NCBI GenBank assembly: GCA_002788865.1
Contig: PFSC01000127.1
Location: 5,593-24,438, forward strand
Direction of reading: 5' to 3'
DNA length: 18,846 nucleotides
Source: Candidatus Roizmanbacteria bacterium CG_4_9_14_0_2_um_filter_39_13
GTDB taxonomy: Bacteria > Patescibacteriota > Microgenomatia > UBA1406 > GWC2-37-13
Shown: positions 1 to 6,528 of the stretch, piece after piece
Numbering within the stretch: position 1 is the first letter of the stretch
How the letters are laid out: every line of letters starts with the position of its first letter
Program-made: the position numbers and the translations under genes
Notes under the pieces: generated by a model
What the model was told of the DNA's origin: nothing
What the model saw: the letters and a program-made list of their open reading frames with translations, nothing else
Databases searched by the model: none

Positions 1-21
1 GAAGTTGGTGTGTAAGTATTA

Positions 22-27
22 TATAAT
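22..27 (+). promoter_or_regulatory. Candidate -10 box of the ribosomal superoperon promoter
   Basis: A perfect TATAAT lies at 22-27. With a 17-base spacer the -35 element would straddle the left window edge, so only its last four bases (GAAG, positions 1-4) are visible and it cannot be judged. Transcription would start near 33-35, giving a leader of about 110 bases before the uL3 start. The leader holds the hairpins described next. The position fits a promoter, but a lone hexamer in AT-rich DNA is weak evidence. Confidence 0.45.
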
Positions 28-48
28 TCAGTTCGCATGTATATGTAT

Positions 49-128
49 TGGTTAGTAAGAAATGTAAATTTCTAATTTAACCAGATTGAAGCGCTTTGTA
101 ATAAGCCCCAATCTGGGGCTATTTTTTT
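49..128 (+). promoter_or_regulatory. Attenuator-like leader with mutually exclusive hairpins
   Basis: Three pairings can be read directly. Hairpin A (49-83) has stem TGGTTA/TAACCA (49-54 with 78-83) and an upper stem AGAAAT/ATTTCT (58-63 with 68-73) closed by a GUAA (GNRA) tetraloop. Pairing B joins CCAGATTG (81-88) to CAATCTGG (109-116), a perfect 8-bp match. Hairpin C is the intrinsic terminator at 104-120. B uses the last base of the terminator's left arm, its whole loop and two bases of its right arm, so B and C cannot coexist. A covers the first three bases of B's left arm. This is the classic anti-antiterminator, antiterminator, terminator order, placed before a ribosomal operon. The ligand is unknown; a ribosomal protein encoded downstream is a guess. 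Confidence 0.5.
104..128 (+). terminator. Intrinsic terminator upstream of rplC
   Basis: AGCCCC (104-109) pairs with GGGGCT (115-120) across the five-base loop AATCT. One A and then seven T (122-128) follow. The 6-bp GC-rich stem stands out in this AT-rich DNA. It sits only 14 bases before the rplC ATG, so it either ends an upstream transcript or acts as the termination arm of an attenuator controlling the whole cluster. I see no comparable terminator anywhere else in the window. Confidence 0.8.
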
Positions 129-142
129 AGTTGAAAAAAGGT

Positions 143-823
143 ATGTCAGGATTTATTCTCGGAGAAAAAAAATTCCAGTCACAGATGTTTGATGAAAAAG
201 GGAATATGATTCCTGTGACAATTTTACATACTACTCCATGCTTCGTGGTAAATATAAGGTGGAGCGATTCTGATGGATATACTGCAGTTCAGCTCGGATT
301 TGGAAAAACCAAGAAGAATCAAAAACCTACCCGAGGAACACTCAAAAAAGCAGGAATACCAACCCCGCTTCGTTTTTTGCGAGAAATTCGTATTGATGTC
401 GACGAAAAAAATATCAAAACTATAGAAAAAGATGGAAAAAAAGGAATCCAAATCGGCGAACATGAACTTTTCGCGGGTACAGAAATCAAGCCTGAAATGC
501 TCTTTAAAGCAGGCGACATAGTAGACGTCACGGGAACTTCAAAAGGAAAAGGATTTCAAGGTGTCGTGAAGCGACATGGATTTGCAGGTGGACCAAAAAC
601 ACACGGACAGTCCGATCGTGAACGTGCCCCTGGATCAATTGGATCAGGTACAACACCAGGTAGAGTATACAAAGGTAAAAAAATGGCAGGCCGGATGGGT
701 GGAGAACGAAAAACAGTCAAAAATCTTGAAGTAGTAGAATCCAATGGTGAGATTTTGAAAATTAAAGGGTTGATCCCGGGCGCAATCGGCGGACTCATAG
801 AAGTACGAACAATACATCTATAA
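143..823 (+). CDS. rplC: Ribosomal protein uL3 (50S L3)
   Basis: This 226-residue protein is an early-assembling large-subunit protein whose central extension reaches toward the peptidyl-transferase centre. The family signature is clear: KGKGFQGVVKRHGFAGGP near residues 134-151, then GSIG and KGKKMAGRMG. It has about 15-20 more residues than typical bacterial L3. ATG at 143 was chosen over the in-frame TTG at 131, which lies three bases past the terminator T-tract, because MSGFILGEKK matches the usual L3 amino end. The glutamine methylated by PrmB in E. coli (Q150) aligns with Thr170. It is the first gene of the cluster; rpsJ, normally just before it, is not in the window. Confidence 0.96.
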   Translation: MSGFILGEKKFQSQMFDEKGNMIPVTILHTTPCFVVNIRWSDSDGYTAVQLGFGKTKKNQKPTRGTLKKAGIPTPLRFLREIRIDVDEKNIKTIEKDGKKGIQIGEHELFAGTEIKPEMLFKAGDIVDVTGTSKGKGFQGVVKRHGFAGGPKTHGQSDRERAPGSIGSGTTPGRVYKGKKMAGRMGGERKTVKNLEVVESNGEILKIKGLIPGAIGGLIEVRTIHL

Positions 824-839
824 ATCATTCATTGATATC

Positions 840-1547
840 ATGGTAACAACAAAAAAAATAACAACAACTACCAAAGTAAAGGTCAAAGAAGTGATTTCAC
901 AGGATGAGGTGAATATATATGCTCTGAGTGGAAAAGCGATTGGTACCGAAAAACTCGACAAAGAAATATTTCAACACAAAGATAATCCAGAGCTGATATC
1001 GCAATATGTACGAATGTATCTCCATAATCAACATCAAGGCACCGCCTCGACAAAAACACGTGCAGAAGTCATTGGTTCAAGTAAAAAAATATATCGTCAA
1101 AAAGGAACAGGAAGAGCCCGACATAGTGCAGCAAAAGCGAATCTATTTCGAGGAGGAGGAGTCACATTCGGTCCAAAACCAAGAGTTTTTTCATTATCGA
1201 TAAACAAAAAACAGAAAAAGCAAGCACTTTTTATTACATTGAGTCAGAAAGCAAAAACAAAAAATATTCGTATTCTTGACGCTTCAGATATTGGAACGTC
1301 CCCAAAAACAAAAACTATTGTTTCATTTTTCAAAGAAGTAGAGTTGACTGGTAAAAAAACACTATTTGTACTATCAAAGCTTGAGAAAAATCCATTTATT
1401 TTATCAGTACAAAATATTAAATCTTTAGACATGATTCAAGCATCGATACTAAATCCATACGAAGTATTAAATCATAAAGAAGTAATATTTGTTGATGATG
1501 CACTGAAGACATTCGTTTCACATTTTGCACCCCAACATGAAAATTAA
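840..1547 (+). CDS. rplD: Ribosomal protein uL4 (50S L4)
   Basis: This 235-residue uL4 lines the polypeptide exit tunnel and in E. coli also represses the S10 operon by attenuation. The tunnel-loop signature is present around residues 67-110: TRAEVIGSSKKIYRQKGTGRARH followed by FRGGGVTFGPKPR. The carboxy end has the usual NPYEVL and a VDDALKTF stretch. Residues 1-22 are a Thr/Lys/Val-rich amino extension not found in most bacterial L4 proteins. No later ATG would remove it without cutting into the fold. There is no Shine-Dalgarno sequence. Its last 11 bases overlap rplW. If the leader is an attenuator, uL4 is the obvious candidate effector, but the sequence does not show this. Confidence 0.95.
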   Translation: MVTTKKITTTTKVKVKEVISQDEVNIYALSGKAIGTEKLDKEIFQHKDNPELISQYVRMYLHNQHQGTASTKTRAEVIGSSKKIYRQKGTGRARHSAAKANLFRGGGVTFGPKPRVFSLSINKKQKKQALFITLSQKAKTKNIRILDASDIGTSPKTKTIVSFFKEVELTGKKTLFVLSKLEKNPFILSVQNIKSLDMIQASILNPYEVLNHKEVIFVDDALKTFVSHFAPQHEN

Positions 1548-1824
1548 TTCAATTTTAATCCGACCACTTATCACCGAAAAATCTACCCAACAAGCTGGGA
1601 AAGGCGTGTATTTGTTTGACATCAATCGAGATGCCAACAAGCATCAAATAGCCCAGACAGTAGAAAAGCTGTATGATGTTGTGGTCAAATCAGTGAAAGT
1701 GATTGTTCGAAAAGGGAAAGAAAAGCGCGTTGGGAAAAAAATGATCTCAAAAAAGATGCCTAATCGAAAAATCGCGTACATTACCTTATCAAAAGGTGAA
1801 ATCGATTTATTTCCAAAGGCCTAA
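1537..1824 (+). CDS. rplW: Ribosomal protein uL23 (50S L23)
   Basis: This 95-residue uL23 sits at the exit-tunnel mouth, where trigger factor and SRP dock. MKINSILIRPLITEKST at the amino end is the typical family start, so ATG at 1537 is preferred to the in-frame ATG at 1525, which would add only MHPN. The chosen start overlaps the end of rplD by 11 bases, suggesting translational coupling. The middle carries the VEKLYDVVVKSVKV segment and a basic loop, as expected. An AATTATT motif follows the stop before rplB. Confidence 0.95.
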   Translation: MKINSILIRPLITEKSTQQAGKGVYLFDINRDANKHQIAQTVEKLYDVVVKSVKVIVRKGKEKRVGKKMISKKMPNRKIAYITLSKGEIDLFPKA

Positions 1825-1844
1825 ATAATTATTAACACATATCT

Positions 1845-2615
1845 ATGGTACAACTCAACTCATCTCAAAAACCTGAAAAAAAGTTGACGACCATTTTGAA
1901 AAAGCATTCTGGTCGCGATGCAAGTGGAAAAATTTCTGTACGACATCAAGGAAAACGACAAAAAAGATTGTATCGAAAGGTTGATTTTTTGCGAGACAAG
2001 AAAAATATCGAAGCAAAAGTTTTACGAATAGAATATGATCCAAATAGGAATGCTCATATTGCGCTCGTAGAATACACAGATGGAGAACGAAGATATATTT
2101 TGCATCCGACAAAGCTTGAAATTGGAAATAATGTAATAGCAGCTGAAAAAGCAGAGATAGTGGTCGGAAACGCTCTCCCACTTGGTAATATCCCTGTTGG
2201 AATTGAAGTTCATAATATTGAGCTGTATGCGGGTCAAGGTGGAATTATGGTTCGCGGAGCAGGAACATTTGCATCAGTTGTCGCAAAAGATGGGCATTAT
2301 GTTCATTTGAAACTCTCTTCAGGTGAGGTGCGAAAGTTTCACAAAAAATGTTGGGCAACTATAGGGCGTGTCGGAAATATCGAACACAAGGATGAAGTTA
2401 TTGGGAGCGCGGGACGAAAGAGGTTGATGGGAATACGTCCGACTGTTCGAGGAACAGCCCAGAATCCAAGATCTCATCCACACGGAGGTGGAGAAGGTCG
2501 TTCTGGTGAAGGTATGAATCCAAAAACTCCATGGGGGAAGTCAGCTCGGGGAACGAGAACGCGATCAAAAAAGAAATGGAGTAATTCATTAATACTTGCA
2601 CGAAGAAAAAAATAA
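1845..2615 (+). CDS. rplB: Ribosomal protein uL2 (50S L2)
   Basis: At 256 residues this is about 17 shorter than E. coli L2, mostly at the amino end. uL2 is needed for subunit association and peptidyl-transferase activity. Diagnostic stretches include YDPNRNAHIALVEYTDGERR (residues 64-83), GNIPVGIEVHNIE (114-126) and the near-invariant HPHGGGEG (211-218), which holds the conserved histidine equivalent to E. coli H229. The usual GGG before the first basic block is replaced by RHQGKRQKR. The stop is one base from the rplV start, so rpsS has no room in its normal place. Confidence 0.97.
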   Translation: MVQLNSSQKPEKKLTTILKKHSGRDASGKISVRHQGKRQKRLYRKVDFLRDKKNIEAKVLRIEYDPNRNAHIALVEYTDGERRYILHPTKLEIGNNVIAAEKAEIVVGNALPLGNIPVGIEVHNIELYAGQGGIMVRGAGTFASVVAKDGHYVHLKLSSGEVRKFHKKCWATIGRVGNIEHKDEVIGSAGRKRLMGIRPTVRGTAQNPRSHPHGGGEGRSGEGMNPKTPWGKSARGTRTRSKKKWSNSLILARRKK

Positions 2616-2616
2616 T

Positions 2617-3105
2617 ATGGAATCACTCACATACATAAAAAATGTAAAATCAACCCCTAAGAAATTGAGGATGATACGAGATCTGATCGTACAAATGGAG
2701 CCACATGACGCTCTTGATTATTTAATGTATGCGACGAGTAAGGCGTCCAATATTTACTATAAGGCGGTACAATCAGCTATTGCCAATGCGACCCTAGCTT
2801 CCAAAGTGAGTCCAGATATGTTAAAATTCAAGCTTTTGACGATAGAAGAAGGCAGAACTCTCAAGAGACATCATGCTGGATCAAAAGGAATGGCAAAACC
2901 AATTTTGAAAAATTTTGCACATATCAAAATAATCCTAGAAAGTGAACAGAAAGTAATTCCAGCACAAGTTGAAAAAGTATCTAAAAAGAAAACAAAAGGC
3001 AAAAAAATAGAACGTGCAAAAAATATAGAAACGAAACAGGAAGTTGCATCACAAAAGAAATCTATTGCAAAAGGAAAATCAGTTACAAAAAAAGTTCAAA
3101 AATAA
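2617..3105 (+). CDS. rplV: Ribosomal protein uL22 with Lys-rich tail
   Basis: This is a 162-residue uL22, whose beta-hairpin helps line the exit tunnel. The core covers residues 1 to about 112: KNVKSTPKKLRMIRDLI at the start, then a central helix (YYKAVQSAIANA) and the hairpin region EEGRTLKRHHAGSKGMAKPI. ATG at 2617 was chosen over the in-frame 2596 because the latter adds residues that overlap rplB and do not fit the family. Residues from about 115 on are a Lys/Ala/Val low-complexity tail of about 45 residues that most bacterial L22 proteins lack. Confidence 0.95.
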   Translation: MESLTYIKNVKSTPKKLRMIRDLIVQMEPHDALDYLMYATSKASNIYYKAVQSAIANATLASKVSPDMLKFKLLTIEEGRTLKRHHAGSKGMAKPILKNFAHIKIILESEQKVIPAQVEKVSKKKTKGKKIERAKNIETKQEVASQKKSIAKGKSVTKKVQK

Positions 3106-3129
3106 TAGTAGTCACTAATTAACATAAAT

Positions 3130-3774
3130 ATGGGTCAAAAAGTTCATCCACACGGTTTGCGTCTTGGTCCAGTGTACAACTGGTCATCTCGCTGGTTTTT
3201 CTCAAACAAGAGAAGCTATCGTGATGCCATCTTAGAAGATGTCAAAGTACGCGCAGCCCTGATGAAAAAGTATAGCTATGCGGGTATCACCGAAGTCATT
3301 GTGGAGCGTGGTATCAAAAAAATCACAGTGACCATCTTTTCGGTAAAACCAGGTATGATCATTGGCCGTGGTGGAAAAGGTCTTGAAGAAGTCAAAGCAA
3401 TCATCACATCAAACCTCTCCGCATCGAATATAGGAAATAAAACAAAAATTGATCTGAAAATTGAACCTGTGAAAGTGCCGTACACAAATGCATATTATGT
3501 AGCTCAATCCATAGCTGAAAAATTGATCAGGAATCTACCCCATCGAGCAGTAGTGCATAGTACGATGACTCGAGTAATGGAAGCAGGGGTAAAAGGAGTT
3601 AAGGTACAGCTTGGCGGACGTATTCAAGGAGCAGAAATTTCACGAATTGAAAAATATTTTCAAGGATCGGTTCCAACATCAACAATTCGTGAACTTGTAT
3701 CATACGCAAAATTTCCAGCACTAACGAAATCAGGATATGTAGGGGTCAAAGTTTGGATTTGTCAAAAAAGCTAA
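3130..3774 (+). CDS. rpsC: Ribosomal protein uS3 (30S S3)
   Basis: This 214-residue uS3 forms part of the mRNA entry channel and helicase. It starts with the family signature MGQKVHPHGLRLG. It has a type-II KH domain with its GxxG loop at residues 79-82 (GRGG in PGMIIGRGGKG) and the carboxy domain motif RVMEAGVKGVKVQLGGRIQGAEISR. It is slightly shorter than E. coli S3 (233 residues) because the carboxy end stops soon after VGVKVWI. It lies 24 bases after rplV and 21 bases before rplP, with no Shine-Dalgarno sequence. Confidence 0.97.
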   Translation: MGQKVHPHGLRLGPVYNWSSRWFFSNKRSYRDAILEDVKVRAALMKKYSYAGITEVIVERGIKKITVTIFSVKPGMIIGRGGKGLEEVKAIITSNLSASNIGNKTKIDLKIEPVKVPYTNAYYVAQSIAEKLIRNLPHRAVVHSTMTRVMEAGVKGVKVQLGGRIQGAEISRIEKYFQGSVPTSTIRELVSYAKFPALTKSGYVGVKVWICQKS

Positions 3775-3795
3775 GAATATTTATTTACGAAAACC

Positions 3796-4200
3796 ATGTT
3801 AGCACCAAAAAAACAAAAACACAGAAAACAGTTTCGAGGGACATGGCGAAGACTCGCAACAAAAGGGGACTCAATCAGCTTTGGAAGTCACGGACTCAAA
3901 ACTTTGGATGCTGGCTGGATTAAAGATCGACAAATTGAGTCAGCACGAGTAGTACTTGCTCGAGCAACCCGAAAAGAAGGAAAATATTGGATTCGAATTT
4001 TTCCTGATAAACCATATACGAAGAAACCACCAGAAGTGACGATGGGAGCTGGAAAAGGAGACGTTGCGTATTTTGTAGCATCGGTTTCTCCAGGACGGGT
4101 ACTTTTCGAAGTTGATGGGCTAACCGACGAACTTGCCAAAAAGGTACTCAAAAGTGTCGCAACAAAGTTATGTGTAAATACAAAAGTTGTAGAAAAGTAA
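3796..4200 (+). CDS. rplP: Ribosomal protein uL16 (50S L16)
   Basis: At 134 residues this is close to the usual 136. uL16 helps position tRNA at the A and P sites and is a late assembly protein. MLAPKKQKHRKQFRG is the typical start, followed by FGSHGLKTLDAGWI and WIRIFPDKPYTKKPPE. The conserved RMGKGKG loop is written TMGAGKG at residues 82-88, so the arginine hydroxylated by YcfD/RoxA in E. coli (R81) aligns with Thr82. Only 3 bases separate it from rpmC. Confidence 0.96.
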   Translation: MLAPKKQKHRKQFRGTWRRLATKGDSISFGSHGLKTLDAGWIKDRQIESARVVLARATRKEGKYWIRIFPDKPYTKKPPEVTMGAGKGDVAYFVASVSPGRVLFEVDGLTDELAKKVLKSVATKLCVNTKVVEK

Positions 4201-4203
4201 AAC

Positions 4204-4413
4204 ATGAAAAAAATTACGAAAGAGTTAGTAAATAAATCTGTAGAAGAACTGAAAAAAGAAGCACAAGTTATCAGACAAGATATTGCAAAGCGTACTGTTG
4301 AACGAAAAGTAAAGCCAGACAAGAACTCGAATACTATAAAAATATTAAAAAAGAGATTGGCAGTAGTATTGACGATTGCCCATCAGAAAGAGTTGTCAAA
4401 AGAGATTAAATAA
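4204..4413 (+). CDS. rpmC: Ribosomal protein uL29 (50S L29)
   Basis: This is a 69-residue, mainly helical coiled-hairpin protein at the tunnel exit next to uL23. The short family is recognised by its order (uL16-uL29-uS17), its size, and the pattern LVNKSVEELKKEAQVIRQDI followed by a basic second helix with KILKKRLAVVLTIAHQKEL. Sequence identity to model L29 proteins is modest, so the operon position carries much of the weight. Its TAA stop overlaps an AATTATT motif at 4412-4418, before rpsQ. Confidence 0.88.
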   Translation: MKKITKELVNKSVEELKKEAQVIRQDIAKRTVERKVKPDKNSNTIKILKKRLAVVLTIAHQKELSKEIK

Positions 4414-4425
4414 TTATTTACCTAT

Positions 4426-4671
4426 ATGAATAAACAAATTACTGGTGTCGTCGTTTCAACCGCTATGATGAAGACAATTGTTGTCCGCACAGAACGAAAA
4501 TATAGACACCCACTATATTTGAAAGTTATTACGAAGCACACAAAGTTTAAAGCACGAAACGATCTTGAAGGTATTGTTGTCGGAGACACTGTCACAATAG
4601 AAGAAACTCGACCAATTTCAAAAGACACACATTTTAGAGTTATCAGTAAGGCAAAGCCATCTAAGAAATAA
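4426..4671 (+). CDS. rpsQ: Ribosomal protein uS17 (30S S17)
   Basis: This 81-residue OB-fold protein is a primary 16S rRNA binder. The family pattern is clear: GVVVSTAMMKTIVVRTERKYRHPLY, then a basic stretch TKHTKFKARND, then GDTVTIEETRPISKDTHFRV. The length fits bacterial S17 (about 80-90 residues). It is the last gene of the S10-operon part, with only 4 bases to rplN, so the S10 and spc units appear to be one transcript. Confidence 0.95.
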   Translation: MNKQITGVVVSTAMMKTIVVRTERKYRHPLYLKVITKHTKFKARNDLEGIVVGDTVTIEETRPISKDTHFRVISKAKPSKK

Positions 4672-4675
4672 TCAT

Positions 4676-5050
4676 ATGTTACAAAAAGAATCATTGCTGA
4701 ATGTCGCAGACAATTCAGGAGCAAAAAAAATCAAACTCATCGGTATTCCAAAAAACGGAAATAGACGAATAGTCTATCTTGGAGAAGTGTTTACCGGCGC
4801 AGTAAAGCAGGCAGCTCCTCATGGCCAAATCAAAAATGGTGAGATTGTTCGTGCAGTAATTGTGCGAACAAAAAAAGAAGTGAAGCGAGCAGATGGGAGC
4901 TATATACGATTTGATGAAAATGCATGTGTAGTACTTGAAGGAAATGATACACAAGATCCAAAAGGTACTCGTATCTTTGGTCCAATTGCAAAAGAGTTGA
5001 AAGACGAAGGGTACAACAAAATCGCAAGTTTGGCTGAAGAGATATATTGA
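4676..5050 (+). CDS. rplN: Ribosomal protein uL14 (50S L14)
   Basis: This 124-residue uL14 contacts 16S rRNA in an intersubunit bridge and is the docking site for the silencing factor RsfS. Signatures are ESLLNVADNSGAKKI at the amino end, AVIVRTKKEVKRADGSYIRFDENA in the middle and GTRIFGPIAKEL near the end. The length is standard. It ends in TGA, one of few non-TAA stops here. The gap to rplX (53 bases) is one of the larger ones in the cluster and contains a heptameric repeat. Confidence 0.97.
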   Translation: MLQKESLLNVADNSGAKKIKLIGIPKNGNRRIVYLGEVFTGAVKQAAPHGQIKNGEIVRAVIVRTKKEVKRADGSYIRFDENACVVLEGNDTQDPKGTRIFGPIAKELKDEGYNKIASLAEEIY

Positions 5051-5053
5051 TTT

Positions 5054-5088
5054 AGCCATGAGCTTATAGCGATTAGCTGATAGCTAAG
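5054..5088 (+). repeat. Degenerate heptamer repeat AGCNNNN x5
   Basis: AGC recurs exactly every 7 bases, at 5054, 5061, 5068, 5075 and 5082. The five units are AGCCATG, AGCTTAT, AGCGATT, AGCTGAT and AGCTAAG. The last two units also form a small perfect inverted repeat, TTAGCT-GAT-AGCTAA (5073-5087). The array fills most of the rplN-rplX gap. Heptameric intergenic repeats are known from several bacterial groups, with no agreed function. It encodes nothing obvious. Confidence 0.6.
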
Positions 5089-5103
5089 TTAATAAGTATA
5101 AAT

Positions 5104-5409
5104 ATGAAAATTAAAAAAGGAGATACAATTCAAGTCATTACTGGAAAAGACAAAGGTCGAACCGGCAAAGTCGAACGCGTGTATCCAAAATCCGAAAAAA
5201 TATTAGTAGAGGGTATGAACATGTATAAGAAACATGTTGCAAAAAGTGAGCAAATGCCAAAAGGTGGCGTAGTTGATCTATCACGACCATTACGAATTTC
5301 AAACGCAATGTTCTTGTGTCCGAAGTGCAAAAAGCCATCAAGAGTTGGATACAAGATCGTCGATACAAAGAAAATACGAATTTGTAAGAAGTGTACAAAA
5401 GAGGTGTAA
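5104..5409 (+). CDS. rplX: Ribosomal protein uL24 (50S L24) with CxxC pairs
   Basis: This 101-residue uL24 is an assembly-initiator protein near the tunnel exit. The KOW motif is at residues 1-35: KIKKGDTIQVITGKDKGRTG followed by KVERVYP. Two cysteine pairs, C72/C75 and C94/C97, frame the carboxy half and could bind zinc, as in many L24 proteins that keep this ribbon. The length is usual. It begins just after the heptamer repeat, and its TAA is followed by an AATTATT motif. Confidence 0.96.
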   Translation: MKIKKGDTIQVITGKDKGRTGKVERVYPKSEKILVEGMNMYKKHVAKSEQMPKGGVVDLSRPLRISNAMFLCPKCKKPSRVGYKIVDTKKIRICKKCTKEV

Positions 5410-5443
5410 CTAATTATTAGAGAGAACGTATTAGATAAATTCC

Positions 5444-5992
5444 ATGGAAGGAACAAAAATATTATACAATTCGAAAGTCAAAGCGCAAATGAAGAAAGAT
5501 TTTGCAATAAAAAATGACTTTGCAATCCCACGAATACTAAAAGTAGTAATAAATGTTGGTGTGGGTGAAGCAGTATCAAACAAGAAGGCAATCGAAAAAG
5601 TAAAAGAGCAGGTAGAGCTCATTGCAGGACAAGCGGCCGTTGTCACGAAAGCAAAAAAATCAATTGCAGCATATAAAATTCGAATAGGTCTTGCGATCGG
5701 TGTCAAAGTGACCCTTCGAGGAAAACGAATGTATTATTTTCTCGATAAATTGATACAGGTGATTTTGCCACGAAAAAGAGATTTCCGTGGAATTTCAGAA
5801 ACATCTGTAGATCAGCATGGAAACTTAAATATTGGCTTTACAGAACAAACTATATTTCCTGAGATTGAGTATGATAAAATTGACAAACTTCGAGGACTTG
5901 AAGTGACAGTCGTGACAAGTATGAAAGATCACGAAAAAGGAAAAAAGCTATTTGAGCTTTTGGGAATACCATTTCAAAAAGAAACAGAGTAA
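5444..5992 (+). CDS. rplE: Ribosomal protein uL5 (50S L5)
   Basis: This 182-residue uL5 binds 5S rRNA and forms an intersubunit bridge. Family stretches include IPRILKVVINVGVGEA (residues 28-43), the GVKVTLRGKRMYYFLDKLI block and LPRKRDFRGIS, with IDKLRGLEVTVVTS near the end. The length matches the usual 178-185. The gap from rplX is 34 bases, with a palindromic CTAATTATTAG at 5410-5420 and no clear Shine-Dalgarno sequence. The start at 5444 is the first methionine, and the amino end MEGTKILYNSKVKAQM aligns with the usual helix. Confidence 0.97.
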   Translation: MEGTKILYNSKVKAQMKKDFAIKNDFAIPRILKVVINVGVGEAVSNKKAIEKVKEQVELIAGQAAVVTKAKKSIAAYKIRIGLAIGVKVTLRGKRMYYFLDKLIQVILPRKRDFRGISETSVDQHGNLNIGFTEQTIFPEIEYDKIDKLRGLEVTVVTSMKDHEKGKKLFELLGIPFQKETE

Positions 5993-6018
5993 TTATTAAT
6001 CTGATTTGAAGAACATAT

Positions 6019-6204
6019 ATGGCAAAAACATCTGATATAGCAAAATTTCTCAAAAAACAGAAATTCAAAGTTCGAGAAGTGAACAGATGTCCGTTATGTG
6101 GAAGATCCCGAGGATATATGCGGAGATTTGGATTATGCAGAATTTGTTTTCGAGAAAAAGCATTAGAGGGAGAAATTCCTGGAGTTAAAAAAGTTACCTG
6201 GTAA
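6019..6204 (+). CDS. rpsN: Ribosomal protein uS14, zinc-binding short form
   Basis: This is a 61-residue short S14 of the zinc-binding (C+) type. Four cysteines at residues 24, 27, 40 and 43 form CPLCGR and CRICF, and GLCRICFREKALEGEIPGVKK is the diagnostic carboxy half. uS14 is a late 30S head protein. It sits between uL5 and, unusually, uS19, only three bases from the latter. In the folded 30S head, uS14 and uS19 are neighbours, so the new gene order pairs contact partners. Confidence 0.97.
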   Translation: MAKTSDIAKFLKKQKFKVREVNRCPLCGRSRGYMRRFGLCRICFREKALEGEIPGVKKVTW

Positions 6205-6207
6205 CCT

Positions 6208-6492
6208 ATGACACGATCAAATAAGAAAGGACCATACATTGATGAAAAATTGCATTTGAAAGTATTGGTTCAAAAAAACACGAATGAACGTCAGCCGATC
6301 AAAACATGGGCTCGCGGGTGCCAAATACATCCAGACTTTGTCGGCCATAGACTCGCAGTGCACAACGGAAAAAAATTTACCGAAGTTTTCATTTCAGAAG
6401 CGATGGTGGGACACAGACTTGGTGAATTTTCACCAACACGTTCTTTCAGGACTCATGGAAAAGTTACAAAACGAACAGCAGAGAAAACCTAA
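6208..6492 (+). CDS. rpsS: Ribosomal protein uS19, relocated
   Basis: This 94-residue uS19 is a 30S head protein near the A-site finger bridge. Recognition is secure: RSNKKGPYIDEKL at the amino end, IKTWARGCQIHPDFVGHRLAVHNGKKF in the middle and MVGHRLGEFSPTRSFRTHG near the end. The position is odd. In the standard S10 operon rpsS lies between rplB and rplV; here those two are one base apart and rpsS lies between rpsN and rpsH. The start at 6208 follows the rpsN stop by three bases, so it probably relies on coupled translation. Confidence 0.96.
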   Translation: MTRSNKKGPYIDEKLHLKVLVQKNTNERQPIKTWARGCQIHPDFVGHRLAVHNGKKFTEVFISEAMVGHRLGEFSPTRSFRTHGKVTKRTAEKT

Positions 6493-6528
6493 TTAATACT
6501 AAAGTTACAAGTGTACATTTAATAGACT

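Noticed and set aside
1..15. Possible last four codons of an upstream gene (EVGV then TAA), perhaps rpsJ
   Set aside because: Four codons are too few; the ending is only loosely like uS10 and any short frame could end here by chance.
49..128. T-box or known riboswitch in the leader
   Set aside because: No T-box consensus and no recognisable aptamer; only the exclusive hairpins can be supported.
131..142. TTG at 131 as the uL3 start
   Set aside because: It begins three bases after the terminator T-tract and adds MKKG before a normal L3 amino end; ATG at 143 fits better.
1525..1536. Longer starts for rplW (1525), rplV (2596) and rplF (6875)
   Set aside because: Each adds residues inside the upstream gene that do not match the family; the internal ATGs give canonical amino ends.
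3888..4322. 144-residue minus-strand ORF across rplP-rpmC, and other antisense ORFs
   Set aside because: Ser/Phe-rich, low-quality translations that are shadows of conserved plus-strand genes.
5410..5420. Palindrome CTAATTATTAG as an operator
   Set aside because: Short, AT-rich and part of the recurring AATTATT motif; no sign of protein-specific binding.
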